This document shows positions 26,257-35,584 of a DNA stretch of 64,000 bases, one piece after another. The notes below the pieces were generated by a model, which worked only from the letters and a program-made list of their open reading frames with translations, searched no databases and had not been told where the DNA came from. Both the position numbers and the translations under genes were made by a program. The first letter of the stretch is position 1; each line of letters opens with the position of its first letter. The DNA comes from SHWB01 sp050246875 (GTDB lineage: Bacteria > Pseudomonadota > Alphaproteobacteria > UBA6615): contig JBFWVF010000010.1 of the NCBI GenBank assembly GCA_050246875.1, positions 173,408-237,407 of the forward strand, given 5' to 3'.

Positions 26257-28256
26257 GGTCGGGCCTCCGTGCCGGTACAGGCGGCGCGCCACAGCGCGCG
26301 GTACGCCGCTTCGAGCTGGCGCGTGAAGGCACCGGCAGCGGTCAGCGGCGCATCGGCCATCGCCGGGCGCAGCCGCGCGCGGATCGCCGCGAGGCGCCGC
26401 GGGTCGGCGGCGAGGCCGGCGGCGATGGCGACATAGGCGTCCTCGTCGGCCGCGATCCACTGCGGCCGGCCGAGCCGCGACAGCAGGCTGGCGCCGACCC
26501 GCGCGGCGTGGCGCGCGCCGGCCAGCGTCACTACGGGCACGCCCATCCACAGCGCCTCGCAGGTCGTCGTCGTGCCGTTGTAGGAAAAGGGATCGAGGGC
26601 CACGTCGATCCGCGCGTACTGGTCGAGGTGCGCCCGCGTGCCCGGCACGCGGGCGAGGGTGAGGATGCGTTCGGCGGCGATGCCATGCGCGGCGAAGCGC
26701 GCGCGCGTCGCGGCGGCCACCGCCGGGTCGCCAAGGCCCCAGGCCTTCAGCAGCAGCCGCGCCGCCGGCACGCGGGCGAGCAGCCGCGCCCACAGCGCGA
26801 CGACGGCGTCGTTGAGCTTGGCGAGGTCGTTGAACGAGCCGAACACCGGCGCGCCGGCCGTCGCCATGGGCGGCGGCGCGACGTCGGGTGCGTCGGCGGG
26901 TGGGCCATAGCAGAGGAAGCCGGGCAGGCGCAGCGGCGCCTCGCTGCCGTGCCAGGGCGCGTCCGGCGGGTCGGTGACGGCGTCGACGATGCGCGCGTCG
27001 ATGGCCGCGAGGCCGGTGGTGTCGGGGTAGCCGAGCCAGGTGACGGCGACCGGCGCCGGGCGCCGCGCGAACAGGCCGGGCCGCCCGCCGGCGGTGTGAC
27101 CCGACAGGTCCACGAGGATGTCGATCGCGTCGGCGCGCACCTGTGCGGCGGCGGCCTCGTCGTCGAGCCGCGCGATGTCGCGCCAGCGCGCGACCGTGCC
27201 GGCGAGACGGGCGGTCATGGCATCGGGCTGCGCCACGCTGGCATAGGCCGCCACCTCGACGGCGGTGCGGTCGTGCGCGGCGAGGACAGGGGCGAGGAAC
27301 CACGCCACCGAATGGTCGCGGAAATCGCCGGAGACGTAACCGATGCGCAGCCGGCGCGCCGGGTCGGGATCGGCCGGTGCGGGTCGTGCCGCCGGGGGCC
27401 AAAGGGCGGCTGCGCGCGTGCGGTGCTCGAGGCCGAGGCTCTCGGCCGTGGCCGCCGGGAGATACTGCATCGCCAGCAGCAGGTTCGACGTGTGCGACGG
27501 CACCGCCGGCGCCAGCGCCACGGCGGTACGGTAGGCGACGATGGCCTCGTCGAGACGCACCTGTTCGCGCAGCATGCCGGCACGGTTGGCGTGCGCCGTG
27601 GCGTCGGCCGGGGCGGCAGCGGCGGCCGCGGCGAAAGCCGCCTCGGCGTCGACGATGCGACCCTGCTGCCACAGCGCCGAGCCGAGCGCGTTGTGGACAT
27701 CGGCGCCGCCCGCGCCACGGGCCAGCGAGTCGCGCAGCGCGCCCTCGGCACCTGCCGGGTCGCCCGCCGCCAGCAGGGCCCGGCCGAGGGCGGCGCAGGC
27801 CGCGCCGTCGCCGGGCAGGGTGGCGCAGACCCGCCGCCACTCGGCGACCGCTTCCGCCGCGTGGCCGAGGTCGAGCAGGGCCTGGGCGAGGTTGCGGCGG
27901 ACCTCGGCTGCGCCCGGCTGTATCGCCAGCGCGGCGCGGAACGCCGCCACGGCCCCGGCGAGGTCGCCGCCGCGCGCCCTCAGCGTGCCCAGCGCGCTCT
28001 GCACGTTGGCGTCGCCCGGCGCCCCTGTCGCCGCCTCGCCAATCAGCGTCGTCGCCTCGGCGATGTCGCCGGCCTCGGCGGCGAGGATGCCGAGATGGAG
28101 CAGCGCGGAGGGCTGTCCGGGCGCCAGCGCCAGCACGCGGCGATAGAGCGTCGCGGCCTCGTCGCGCCGGCCGTCGCGGTGCGCCGCGACGGCGGCGGCG
28201 AACAGCGACGCGGCCTGCTGGCGCGCCGCGTCCGGGCCACCGGCCTTGCCGCTCAC
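26253..28256 (-). CDS. TPR O-GlcNAc-transferase-like (GT41/SPINDLY) protein
   Basis: A 667-residue cytosolic protein. The N-terminal half (about 15-290) is a run of tetratricopeptide repeats (GRRDEAATLYRRVLALAPGQ and further copies). The C-terminal part (about 320-660) is a GT41-like glycosyltransferase: RIGYVSGDFRDHSVAWF, DILVDLSGHTAGGRPG, VTWLGYPDTTGL, FGSFNDLAKL, and the UDP-sugar-binding DPFSYNGTTTTCEALWMGVPVVTLAG. Relatives transfer GlcNAc or fucose to Ser/Thr of proteins. The start is GTG with AGGAGGG six bases upstream. The stop overlaps the ccmI start by four bases. Confidence 0.85.
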   Translation of the reverse strand: MSGKAGGPDAARQQAASLFAAAVAAHRDGRRDEAATLYRRVLALAPGQPSALLHLGILAAEAGDIAEATTLIGEAATGAPGDANVQSALGTLRARGGDLAGAVAAFRAALAIQPGAAEVRRNLAQALLDLGHAAEAVAEWRRVCATLPGDGAACAALGRALLAAGDPAGAEGALRDSLARGAGGADVHNALGSALWQQGRIVDAEAAFAAAAAAAPADATAHANRAGMLREQVRLDEAIVAYRTAVALAPAVPSHTSNLLLAMQYLPAATAESLGLEHRTRAAALWPPAARPAPADPDPARRLRIGYVSGDFRDHSVAWFLAPVLAAHDRTAVEVAAYASVAQPDAMTARLAGTVARWRDIARLDDEAAAAQVRADAIDILVDLSGHTAGGRPGLFARRPAPVAVTWLGYPDTTGLAAIDARIVDAVTDPPDAPWHGSEAPLRLPGFLCYGPPADAPDVAPPPMATAGAPVFGSFNDLAKLNDAVVALWARLLARVPAARLLLKAWGLGDPAVAAATRARFAAHGIAAERILTLARVPGTRAHLDQYARIDVALDPFSYNGTTTTCEALWMGVPVVTLAGARHAARVGASLLSRLGRPQWIAADEDAYVAIAAGLAADPRRLAAIRARLRPAMADAPLTAAGAFTRQLEAAYRALWRAACTGTEARP

Positions 28257-28300
28257 GGGGCCCTCCTGCGACCATCGCCGGCCGCCACGGGATGCCGCCG

Positions 28301-28924
28301 ATGTCCGACCGTCCGACACACGTTTCCTGGGCCGAGTACTACCGGCGCACCGGCGGCCGGCCGCCGCGCGACACCGTGCTGGCGGCGCTCGACGCCTTCG
28401 ATGGCGAGGGCGCCGCGCCGCCCGAAGGCCGCCTCGCCGTCGACCTCGGCTGCGGTGCCGGGCGCGACGCCGTCGAGATGCTGCGGCGCGGCTGGCGTGT
28501 CCTTGGCATCGACGCCGAGGCTGACGCCATCGCGCGCCTGCTGGCGATCGAGGGCATGCCGGCGGACCTGCGGGCACGGCTTTCCGGCGCGGTCGCGCGC
28601 TTCGAGGACGCGGCGTGGCCGCCCTGCCACCTGGTCAGCTCCAGTTTCGCCCTGCCGCTGTGTCCGCCCGACCGTTTCGACGCGCTGTGGGCGCACATCC
28701 ACGCATCGCTGCTGCCGGGCGGGCGGTTCGCCGGCCAGCTCTATGGCGACCGCGACACCTGGGCCGGGCGTCCCGGCATGACCTTCCACACCGGTGCGCA
28801 GGTCGACGCCCGCCTTGCCGGCTGGAACGTGGAGATGCGCCGCGAAGTCGAGGAAGATTCGACGACGCCGCGCGGGGAAGCCAAGCACTGGCATGTCTTC
28901 CATCTGGTGCTGCGGAAGGCCTGA
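28301..28924 (+). CDS. class I SAM-dependent methyltransferase
   Basis: A 207-residue protein with SAM motif I VDLGCGAGRDAVEML (near 50-64), the acidic residue ending strand 2 (GIDAEADA) and a downstream proline-rich PLCPPDRFDALWAH motif. It resembles small methyltransferases such as the TehB/thiopurine type. An ATG at 28292 overlaps the possible ribosome-binding sequence (GGGA), so 28301 is preferred. It diverges from the TPR glycosyltransferase with only 44 bases between starts. Substrate unknown. Confidence 0.82.
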   Translation: MSDRPTHVSWAEYYRRTGGRPPRDTVLAALDAFDGEGAAPPEGRLAVDLGCGAGRDAVEMLRRGWRVLGIDAEADAIARLLAIEGMPADLRARLSGAVARFEDAAWPPCHLVSSSFALPLCPPDRFDALWAHIHASLLPGGRFAGQLYGDRDTWAGRPGMTFHTGAQVDARLAGWNVEMRREVEEDSTTPRGEAKHWHVFHLVLRKA

Positions 28925-28933
28925 CGCCACCGC

Positions 28934-29926
28934 TCAGGGCGCCGCCGCGCCGTCGAGACCGGCGGCCTGCTGCACGAAGGCCCAGTGCGCCGTGAGGCCT
29001 GCGGAGATGTCCAGCGCCACGGCGAGGGCGCGGCGGCCGGCCGCGCCGTCCACCAGGGGCACGCTGCCGTCGCGCGCCGCAGCGACGAAGGCGTCGATCT
29101 CGCGCGCCAGGCTGTCGGCCTTGCCGAAGTTGTTCTTCGTCTCGCGGATGTTGGGCACGCCGGGGAACATCTCGCCGGCGCCGCGCTCGACGGCGCGCGT
29201 CGTGCCATTCTGGAAGTCGACCACCAGATAGTGGTCGGGCTGGAAGATACGCATGATGCGCTCGGTCTTGAGCGACACCCGGCTCGCCGTGATCGAGGCG
29301 ACGCAGCCATTGGCGAAGCGCACGCGCGTGTTGGCGATGTCCTCGCGCGGGCCGACGACGGGTGCGCCGACGGCGTCGACCGACAGCACCTCGGCGTTGA
29401 CCAGCGCGAGGATCATGTCGATGTCGTGGATCATCAGGTCGAGCACGACGTTGACGTCGGTGACGCGCGGCTGGAAGGGCGAGATGCGGTAGCTCTCGAT
29501 GAACAGCGGCTTCCGCACCGCATGCGCGATGGCGTCGTAGGCCGGCGAGAAGCGTTCGAGATGGCCGACCTGCAGCACCGCGCCGCCTTCGCGCGCGGCG
29601 GCAATCAGCCCGTCGGCCTCGGCCAGCGTCGTCGCCAGCGGCTTCTCGATCAGCGCATGGATGCCGGCGGAGAGCAGCGGGCGGGCGACGGCGAAGTGCT
29701 GCGCCGTCGTCACCGCCACCGAGACCGCGTCGACCCGGCCGGCGAGATCGTCGAGGGTCTCGATAATGGTCGTGCCGACCTCGCTGGCGACGCTGCGCGC
29801 CCGCGCCGCATCGCGGTCGAAGACGCCGACCAGATCGACTCCGGGATGGGCGGCGTATTTCTGGGCATGGTAGCGGCCAAAATGGCCGACGCCGATGACG
29901 GCGCAACGCAGCTTCTGGCTGGCCAA
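28934..29926 (-). CDS. Gfo/Idh/MocA family NAD(P)-dependent oxidoreductase
   Basis: A Gfo/Idh/MocA-fold dehydrogenase. The N-terminal Rossmann domain has AVIGVGHFGRYHAQK, the EKP signature (HALIEKPLATT) and, in the C-terminal domain, LDLMIHDIDMILAL with the catalytic His. The TTG at 29926 gives the family's usual 330-residue length. The nearest upstream ATG (30094) would add a proline-rich tail and overlap the divergent putA start, so the true start is uncertain. This subfamily includes UDP-GlcNAc 3-dehydrogenases of lipid A synthesis; that is a possible role only. Confidence 0.8.
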   Translation of the reverse strand: MASQKLRCAVIGVGHFGRYHAQKYAAHPGVDLVGVFDRDAARARSVASEVGTTIIETLDDLAGRVDAVSVAVTTAQHFAVARPLLSAGIHALIEKPLATTLAEADGLIAAAREGGAVLQVGHLERFSPAYDAIAHAVRKPLFIESYRISPFQPRVTDVNVVLDLMIHDIDMILALVNAEVLSVDAVGAPVVGPREDIANTRVRFANGCVASITASRVSLKTERIMRIFQPDHYLVVDFQNGTTRAVERGAGEMFPGVPNIRETKNNFGKADSLAREIDAFVAAARDGSVPLVDGAAGRRALAVALDISAGLTAHWAFVQQAAGLDGAAAP

Positions 29927-30074
29927 GGGGGGCGCGGCTCCGGGTTGCGGCGCGGCGCCCGGCCGGGAACCGCCGGACAGGTTTAGCGTTCCCGGCCCGC
30001 GCCGTCGAGGCACGGCGGGCTTGTCCCGCCGTCGGCCGGGGCCGGATGATGGCGCGTCGGGTAACGGAGGCCGC

Positions 30075-33000
30075 ATGGCCGGAGCGGATGGCACGGAACT
30101 GGCGGCGGCCCGAGCGTCCCTGCGCGCGCGGACGCGCGCCGACGAGGCCCGCGCGGCGGCGGCGCTCCTCGCCGCCTATCCGCTCGACGGACCGGCCCGG
30201 CGGCGCGTCGAGGCGCGCGCGGCCGGCTTCGTGAACGGCGCGCGGGCGGCACGGCGGCGTTTCGGCGGCGTCGACGATTTCCTGCTTGAGTACGGCCTCG
30301 ACACTGGCGAGGGCGTCGCGCTGATGTGCCTCGCCGAGGCACTGTTGCGGGTGCCCGATGCCGGCACCGCCGACCGGCTGATCGCCGACAAGCTCGCCGG
30401 CGTCGACTGGGAGCGGCACCTCGGCCATTCCGACAGCCTGTTCGTCAACGCCTCGACCTGGGCGCTGCTGCTGACGGGCGAGGTGGTGGCGGCCGAGGCG
30501 GCGGTGCCCGAGCGCCCGGCCTCGTTGCTGTCGCGTCTCGTCGCCCGCCTCGGCGAGCCGGTGGTGCGTGCCGCGGTGATCCAGGCCATGCGCGTGCTCG
30601 GCGGCCAGTTCGTCATGGGCCGCAGCATCGCGGAGGGGCTGGAGCGTGCCGCCGCCGAGGCCCACGAGACCGGCGCGCGCCACTCCTTCGACATGCTTGG
30701 CGAGGCCGCGCGCACCCAGGCCGATGCCGACCGCTACCTCGGCGCCTACGAGCGCGCCATCGCCGCCATCGCGCGCGCCGAGGGTGCCGGCGACCCGGTT
30801 GCCGGCCCCGGCCTGTCGGTCAAGCTGTCGGCGCTCGATCCGCGCTTCGAGTGGGTGCAGCGCGGCCGTGCCGTGCCGGCGGTCGCCGGCCACCTCGCCG
30901 GCCTCGCGCGCGCCTGCAAGGCCGCCGGCATCGGCCTCACCGTCGATGCCGAGGAGGCCGAGCGGCTGGAGCCGATGCTCGACGTGGTCGCCGCCGTCGC
31001 CGCCGACCGCGCACTGGCCGGCTGGGACGGCTTCGGCCTTGCCGTGCAGGCGTACCAGAAGCGGGCGCCGGACGTGATCGGCTGGCTCGCGGCCCTATCG
31101 CGCGCCACCGGGCGGCGGCTGACCGTGCGCCTCGTCAAGGGCGCCTACTGGGACAGCGAGATCAAGCGCGCGCAGGAGCGCGGCCTCGACGGCTACCCGG
31201 TGTTCACGCGCAAGGCGGCGACCGACGTGTCGTGGCTGGTTTGCGCCGGCCAACTGCTGGCCGACCCGCGGGCCTTCTATCCCCAGTTCGCCACGCACAA
31301 CGCGCATTCCGTCGCCGCCGTCCTGGAGCTGGCCGGCGCGCGGCGGGACTGGGAGTTCCAGCGCCTGCACGGCATGGGCGAGCCGCTCTACCACCAGCTC
31401 GCGGGCGACGAAGCGCCGGCGGTGCGCGTCTACGCCCCGGTCGGCAGCCACGAGGACCTGCTGCCGTATCTCGTGCGCCGTCTGCTGGAAAACGGCGCCA
31501 ACGCCTCCTTCGTCCACCGCCTGCGCGATGACAGCCTGCCGGTGGCAAGCGTGGTGGCCGATCCCGCCGCGCGCCTCGCCGCGACGGGCCCGTCGCCGCA
31601 TCCGAAGATCGTCCTGCCGCGCGACCTGTACGGAACGGAGCGCGTCAACTCCGCCGGCCTCGACCTGGCTGACCCGGTGCAGGCCGACGCGCTGCTGGCG
31701 GCGATGGATGCCGCCGTCACGGGCGACTGGCGCGCGGCGCCGCTCATTGACGGCGCGGCGCGCGACGGCGAGGCGAAGGCGATGCTCGATCCGTCCGACC
31801 GGCGGCGGCGCGTCGGCGCCGTCGTGCCGGCGGGCGCGCGCGATGTCACCGATGCCGTCGGCGCGGCGGCCGCGGCCTTCGATGCCTGGGAGGCGACGCC
31901 GGCCCGAGAGCGCGCGGCGATCCTCGATCGCGCCGCCGCAGCCGTCGAGGCGGCGCATGCCCGCCTTGCGGCGATGATCGTGCGCGAGGGCGGGCGTACG
32001 GTCGCGGACGCGCTGTCCGAGGTGCGGGAGACCGTAGACTTCTGCCGCTACTACGCCGCCCGCGCACGGGCGGACTTCGCCGCGCCGCTGCCGCTGCCGG
32101 GACCGACGGGCGAGGCCAACACGCTGGCGCTGCGCGGGCGCGGCGTCTTTGCCTGCATCGCGCCGTGGAACTTTCCGCTGTCGATCTTCACCGGGCAGGT
32201 CGTCGCGGCGCTCGCCGCCGGCAACACGGTCGTGGCCAAGCCGGCCGGACAGACGCCGCTCGTCGCCGCCGCCGTCGTCGGCCTGCTGCACGAAGCGGGC
32301 GTGCCGGGCGGGGCGCTGGCGCTGCTGCCGGGCGGTGTTGGCGCGGCGCTGGTCGCCGACTCGCGCATCGCCGGCGTCGCCGTGACGGGCTCGACCGCGA
32401 CCGCCCGGGCGATCGATCGCACGCTGGCGGCGAAGGACGGGCCGATCGCGCCGCTGATCGCCGAGACCGGCGGCCTCAACGCCATGCTGGTCGATGCCAC
32501 GGCGCTGCCCGAGCAGGTGGTCGACGACACGATCGCCAGCGCCTTCCGCTCGGCCGGGCAGCGCTGCTCGGCGCTGCGCGTGCTGTGGCTGCAGGAGGAG
32601 ATCGCCGACCGCATCGAGGCGATGCTGGCCGGCGCCATGGCCGCGCTCGTCGTCGGCGACCCGATGGATCTCGCCACCGATGTCGGGCCGCTGATCGACG
32701 CTGCCGCCCGCGACGCGCTGGCCGCGCACGAGGCGACGCTGGCGGGAAAGGGACGGCTGATCGGCCGCGCGCCGCTCGACCCCGCCCTCGCCGCGCGCGG
32801 CGCCTTCTTCGCTCCGTCGGCCTGGGTCCTGCGGCCCGAGGATCTGCCCGACCGTGAGGTGTTCGGACCGATCCTGCACATCGCGCGCTGGCCGGCCGGC
32901 GCGCTCGACGCCACCATCGACCGCATCAATGCGCCGGGCTACGGCCTGACGCTCGGCGTCCATTCGCGCATCGACGCCGTGCACCGCCGGGTCGCGGCGC

Positions 33001-33206
33001 GGGCGCGCGCCGGCAACATCTACGTGAACCGCTCGATCATCGGCGCCGTGGTCGGCACCCAGCCCTTCGGCGGCGAGGGCCTTTCGGGCACCGGCCCCAA
33101 GGCCGGCGGCCCGCGCTACCTCCATCGCTTCGCCGTCGAACGCACGCTGGCCGTCAACACCGCCGCCGCCGGCGGCAACGCCGCGCTGGTGGCGCTGGAG
33201 GAGTGA
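30075..33206 (+). CDS. putA: bifunctional proline dehydrogenase / P5C dehydrogenase
   Basis: A 1043-residue PutA converting proline to glutamate via FAD-dependent proline dehydrogenase and NAD-dependent L-glutamate-gamma-semialdehyde dehydrogenase, with channelling between sites. It has an N-terminal arm domain, a PRODH barrel (about 190-500; RLVKGAYWDSEIKRAQ, YPQFATHNAHS, FQRLHGMGEPLY), then ALDH (about 560-1035) with general base Glu797 (AETGG) and nucleophile Cys831 (GQRCSAL). The ribbon-helix-helix repressor domain of trifunctional PutA is absent. ACGGAGG lies before the ATG. Proline is thus used as carbon, nitrogen and energy source. Confidence 0.95.
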   Translation: MAGADGTELAAARASLRARTRADEARAAAALLAAYPLDGPARRRVEARAAGFVNGARAARRRFGGVDDFLLEYGLDTGEGVALMCLAEALLRVPDAGTADRLIADKLAGVDWERHLGHSDSLFVNASTWALLLTGEVVAAEAAVPERPASLLSRLVARLGEPVVRAAVIQAMRVLGGQFVMGRSIAEGLERAAAEAHETGARHSFDMLGEAARTQADADRYLGAYERAIAAIARAEGAGDPVAGPGLSVKLSALDPRFEWVQRGRAVPAVAGHLAGLARACKAAGIGLTVDAEEAERLEPMLDVVAAVAADRALAGWDGFGLAVQAYQKRAPDVIGWLAALSRATGRRLTVRLVKGAYWDSEIKRAQERGLDGYPVFTRKAATDVSWLVCAGQLLADPRAFYPQFATHNAHSVAAVLELAGARRDWEFQRLHGMGEPLYHQLAGDEAPAVRVYAPVGSHEDLLPYLVRRLLENGANASFVHRLRDDSLPVASVVADPAARLAATGPSPHPKIVLPRDLYGTERVNSAGLDLADPVQADALLAAMDAAVTGDWRAAPLIDGAARDGEAKAMLDPSDRRRRVGAVVPAGARDVTDAVGAAAAAFDAWEATPARERAAILDRAAAAVEAAHARLAAMIVREGGRTVADALSEVRETVDFCRYYAARARADFAAPLPLPGPTGEANTLALRGRGVFACIAPWNFPLSIFTGQVVAALAAGNTVVAKPAGQTPLVAAAVVGLLHEAGVPGGALALLPGGVGAALVADSRIAGVAVTGSTATARAIDRTLAAKDGPIAPLIAETGGLNAMLVDATALPEQVVDDTIASAFRSAGQRCSALRVLWLQEEIADRIEAMLAGAMAALVVGDPMDLATDVGPLIDAAARDALAAHEATLAGKGRLIGRAPLDPALAARGAFFAPSAWVLRPEDLPDREVFGPILHIARWPAGALDATIDRINAPGYGLTLGVHSRIDAVHRRVAARARAGNIYVNRSIIGAVVGTQPFGGEGLSGTGPKAGGPRYLHRFAVERTLAVNTAAAGGNAALVALEE

Positions 33207-33245
33207 CGAAGGCGGGGCAGGAGGGGCGGTGCCGAGCCGCCTCGC

Positions 33246-33335
33246 CCTTCGACAGGCTCAGGATGAGGCGGCTTTTTCGCAGCGATCTGGTGCTATCGCC
33301 GTTACCAGTCGGCCTCATCCTGAGCCTGTCGAAGG
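33246..33335. repeat. 24-bp inverted repeat between convergent genes
   Basis: Two perfectly complementary 24-base arms (33246-33269 and 33312-33335), built on CTTCGACAGGCTCAGGATGA and its complement, flank a 44-base spacer. The arms lie in the gap between putA and the convergent Gfo/Idh gene. From memory, this sequence occurs as a dispersed REP-like element in many high-GC proteobacterial genomes. In this position it can fold into a long hairpin in either transcript and so act as a bidirectional terminator. No other copy is seen in the window. Confidence 0.8.
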
Positions 33336-33354
33336 ACGAGGCCGACGCACGCCG

Positions 33355-34350
33355 TTACCCGATCTTCAGCAGCTCGCCTGTCGCCGCCGAGCGGCCGACC
33401 GCCTCGACCACCGCGGTGTTGGCGACGATCTGTTCGGTGGTGAAGCGGTAGGGCTTGCCGCCCTGCACCGCCGCCGCCCAGGCGTCGACGTTGGCGCGCA
33501 CCGTGTCGAGCGGCGTGGCGAATTTCTGCCGCTCGATCTTGCCGCCCTCGTGGCTCCACGCCAGTTCGGCGTCGTAGCCGACGGCGGGGTGCAGGTAGTC
33601 GCGCACTTCCAGCCAGCCGCCCGAGCCGAAGACGGCGAAGCGGTTGAAGAACGGCGTCACCGCGATGCACGAGACCATGCCGGTGGCGCCGCCGGCGAAG
33701 CGCAGATGCGCGGTGACGATGTCGCCGTTGGCCTGTTCCAGCACCCGGCGGGCGCTGAACGCCTGCACGGCGGCGACCGGCCCGGCCATCGAGATCATCA
33801 GGTCGGAGAGGTGCACGCCGGTGCCGGTCCAGATGGCGGCAGGCGCTTCCTTCGGGTCGGTGCGCCAGCTTCCCGAGACGCGGGCGCGGCCGACGTCGTA
33901 GCTGAAATTCGCCTCGAAGTGCATCAGCGTGCCGATGTCGCCGGCGCCGACGCGCTTCGCCACCTCCTCCATCGCCGGCTCGAAGCGGCGCTCGTGGCCA
34001 ATGCCGAGGATGCGGCCCTTCGCCTTCGCCGCCGCCACCATGCGCTCGGCCGAGGCTTTCGTCAGGCTGAACGGCTTCTCGCAGAACACCTGCTTGCCGG
34101 CGTCGAGCGCGGCCAGCACTTGCGCCTCGTGCAGCGAGTGCGGCGTCGTCAGGATGACGGCCTCGATCGCCTTGTCGGCGAGCACGCCCTCGAAGCCGGT
34201 GAGCGCGAGGCCGAGCTTGCCGGCGGTCTCGCTTACCGCGTCGGGCGCCACGTCGGCGGCCGTCGTCACCTTGACCTGCTCGCTGTCCTTGAGGGCGCCG
34301 GCGATCTGCCGCCCCCACCAGCCGAGCCCCACGATCGCTGCCGTCAGCAT
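33355..34350 (-). CDS. Gfo/Idh/MocA family oxidoreductase
   Basis: A 331-residue Gfo/Idh/MocA dehydrogenase: AAIVGLGWWGRQIAG nucleotide motif (4-18), CEKPF (EKP), GHERRF, and a C-terminal substrate domain (AIWTGTGVHLSDLMISMAGP, His in the usual catalytic position). Relatives oxidise sugars, inositols or dihydrodiols. It is distinct from the 29 kb and 39 kb homologues and shares most similarity in layout with the 39 kb one. Substrate unknown. Confidence 0.88.
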   Translation of the reverse strand: MLTAAIVGLGWWGRQIAGALKDSEQVKVTTAADVAPDAVSETAGKLGLALTGFEGVLADKAIEAVILTTPHSLHEAQVLAALDAGKQVFCEKPFSLTKASAERMVAAAKAKGRILGIGHERRFEPAMEEVAKRVGAGDIGTLMHFEANFSYDVGRARVSGSWRTDPKEAPAAIWTGTGVHLSDLMISMAGPVAAVQAFSARRVLEQANGDIVTAHLRFAGGATGMVSCIAVTPFFNRFAVFGSGGWLEVRDYLHPAVGYDAELAWSHEGGKIERQKFATPLDTVRANVDAWAAAVQGGKPYRFTTEQIVANTAVVEAVGRSAATGELLKIG

Positions 34351-34440
34351 GTTGGCAATCCTCCCATCGCGGCCGTCTCGCCGCTGTCGTTCATTGTCCC
34401 TGCATCACTCCGCCGGTGCGCGTGCCGTTCGCGCGCCGCC

Positions 34441-35433
34441 TCACGGCACGAGCACGATCTTTCCGGTCACGGCGCCGGTGTGCAGCATCTCGTGCGCCCT
34501 GGCTGCCTCGGCGAGCTTCATGCGGGCATGGATGCGCGGCGCGATGCGGCCGGCGGCGAGGGCGCCCAGCGCGGCGTCCATTGCCGCGCGGCGGATGTCC
34601 GGGCGGTCGTCGACGACATGGATGCTGAACAGGCGCACGCCGAGGCTGTGGCCGAAGTGCTTGCGCATGGGGGTCAGGAACTCGGGGTCGGGCCAGCCGG
34701 CGATATGGCCGAAGATGACCAGCAGGCCCATCGGCGCCAGCATGTCGAAGTTCTTCGTGAAAGCGTCGCCGCCGACGGCGTCGTAGATCGCATCGACGCC
34801 GCGCCCGCCGGTCAGGCCGGCGATGCGGTCGGCGATGTCCTCGCGCGAGCGGTCGATGGCGGCATCGGCGCCGAGGGCGCGCACATAGGCGGCCTTCTCG
34901 GCGTTGCCGGCGACGCCGTAGACCGTGATGCCCATCGCCCGGGCCATCTGCACCAGCGCGCTGCCGGCACCGCCCGCCGCGGCATGGACGAGGATGGCGT
35001 CGCCCTTGCGCGGGGCGCTGGCGTAGGTCAGCAAGAGGTGCGCGAGCTGGTAGTTGCCGAGCGTCACCACCTGCGCCAGGTCGACGCCGTCGGGCACGGC
35101 GAAGGCCGCCGCCGCTGGCACGGCGACGGCTTCGGCGTAACAGCCGCCGCGCTGCGGCAGCTCGCGCGAATTGATGTAGACGCGGTCGCCCTCGCGCAGG
35201 CCGCGCACCCCGGCACCGGTCGCGGCGACCGTGCCGGCCAGTTCGTTGCCCGGCACCACCGGCAGCGGGGGAATCCAGTTGTAGTTGCCCATGCGCATCA
35301 GCATGTCGGGCACGCCGACACCGATGGCCTCGGTGCGGACGACGATCTCGCCCGCCGCCGGCACCGGCATCGGCCGTTCGACCAGTTCCAGCACCTCCGG
35401 GCCGCCATAGCGGCCGAACTGCACGACTTTCAT
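34441..35433 (-). CDS. quinone-oxidoreductase-type MDR
   Basis: A 330-residue medium-chain dehydrogenase/reductase: N-terminal RYGGPEVLELVERPMPVP, GroES-like core, HAAAGGAGSALVQMARAMG cofactor motif near 145, and the C-terminal GAVTGKIVLVP typical of NADPH:quinone reductases. GGAGGGGGAAGC sits before the ATG. It is about as long as the MDR at 4.3 kb but clearly divergent. It is in the same strand block as the Gfo/Idh gene downstream. Confidence 0.87.
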   Translation of the reverse strand: MKVVQFGRYGGPEVLELVERPMPVPAAGEIVVRTEAIGVGVPDMLMRMGNYNWIPPLPVVPGNELAGTVAATGAGVRGLREGDRVYINSRELPQRGGCYAEAVAVPAAAAFAVPDGVDLAQVVTLGNYQLAHLLLTYASAPRKGDAILVHAAAGGAGSALVQMARAMGITVYGVAGNAEKAAYVRALGADAAIDRSREDIADRIAGLTGGRGVDAIYDAVGGDAFTKNFDMLAPMGLLVIFGHIAGWPDPEFLTPMRKHFGHSLGVRLFSIHVVDDRPDIRRAAMDAALGALAAGRIAPRIHARMKLAEAARAHEMLHTGAVTGKIVLVP

Positions 35434-35584
35434 GCTTCCCCCTCCCGCGTTTGGGCTATCCAAGCCGAGGCGGCCGGCCGAGTCCATCCGCGCCGTCCGG
35501 TCGCAGGCATTTGCCTCGACGCGGCGGCGACGGTGGGCATAATCGCGCCGCCGCAGGCAGCGGCGGGCATCGGGGGCGACAGGC

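Noticed and set aside
28257..28577. Longer N-terminus for the TPR glycosyltransferase
   Set aside because: The extra residues are Arg-rich low complexity and overlap the divergent methyltransferase. The GTG at 28256 has a clear AGGAGGG site.
29927..30094. Proline-rich N-terminal extension of the Gfo/Idh gene from the ATG at 30094
   Set aside because: It would overlap the putA start and is not family-like, although the true start remains uncertain.
33246..33335. CRISPR-like repeat
   Set aside because: There are only two arms and they are inverted rather than direct repeats, with no array, leader or cas genes.
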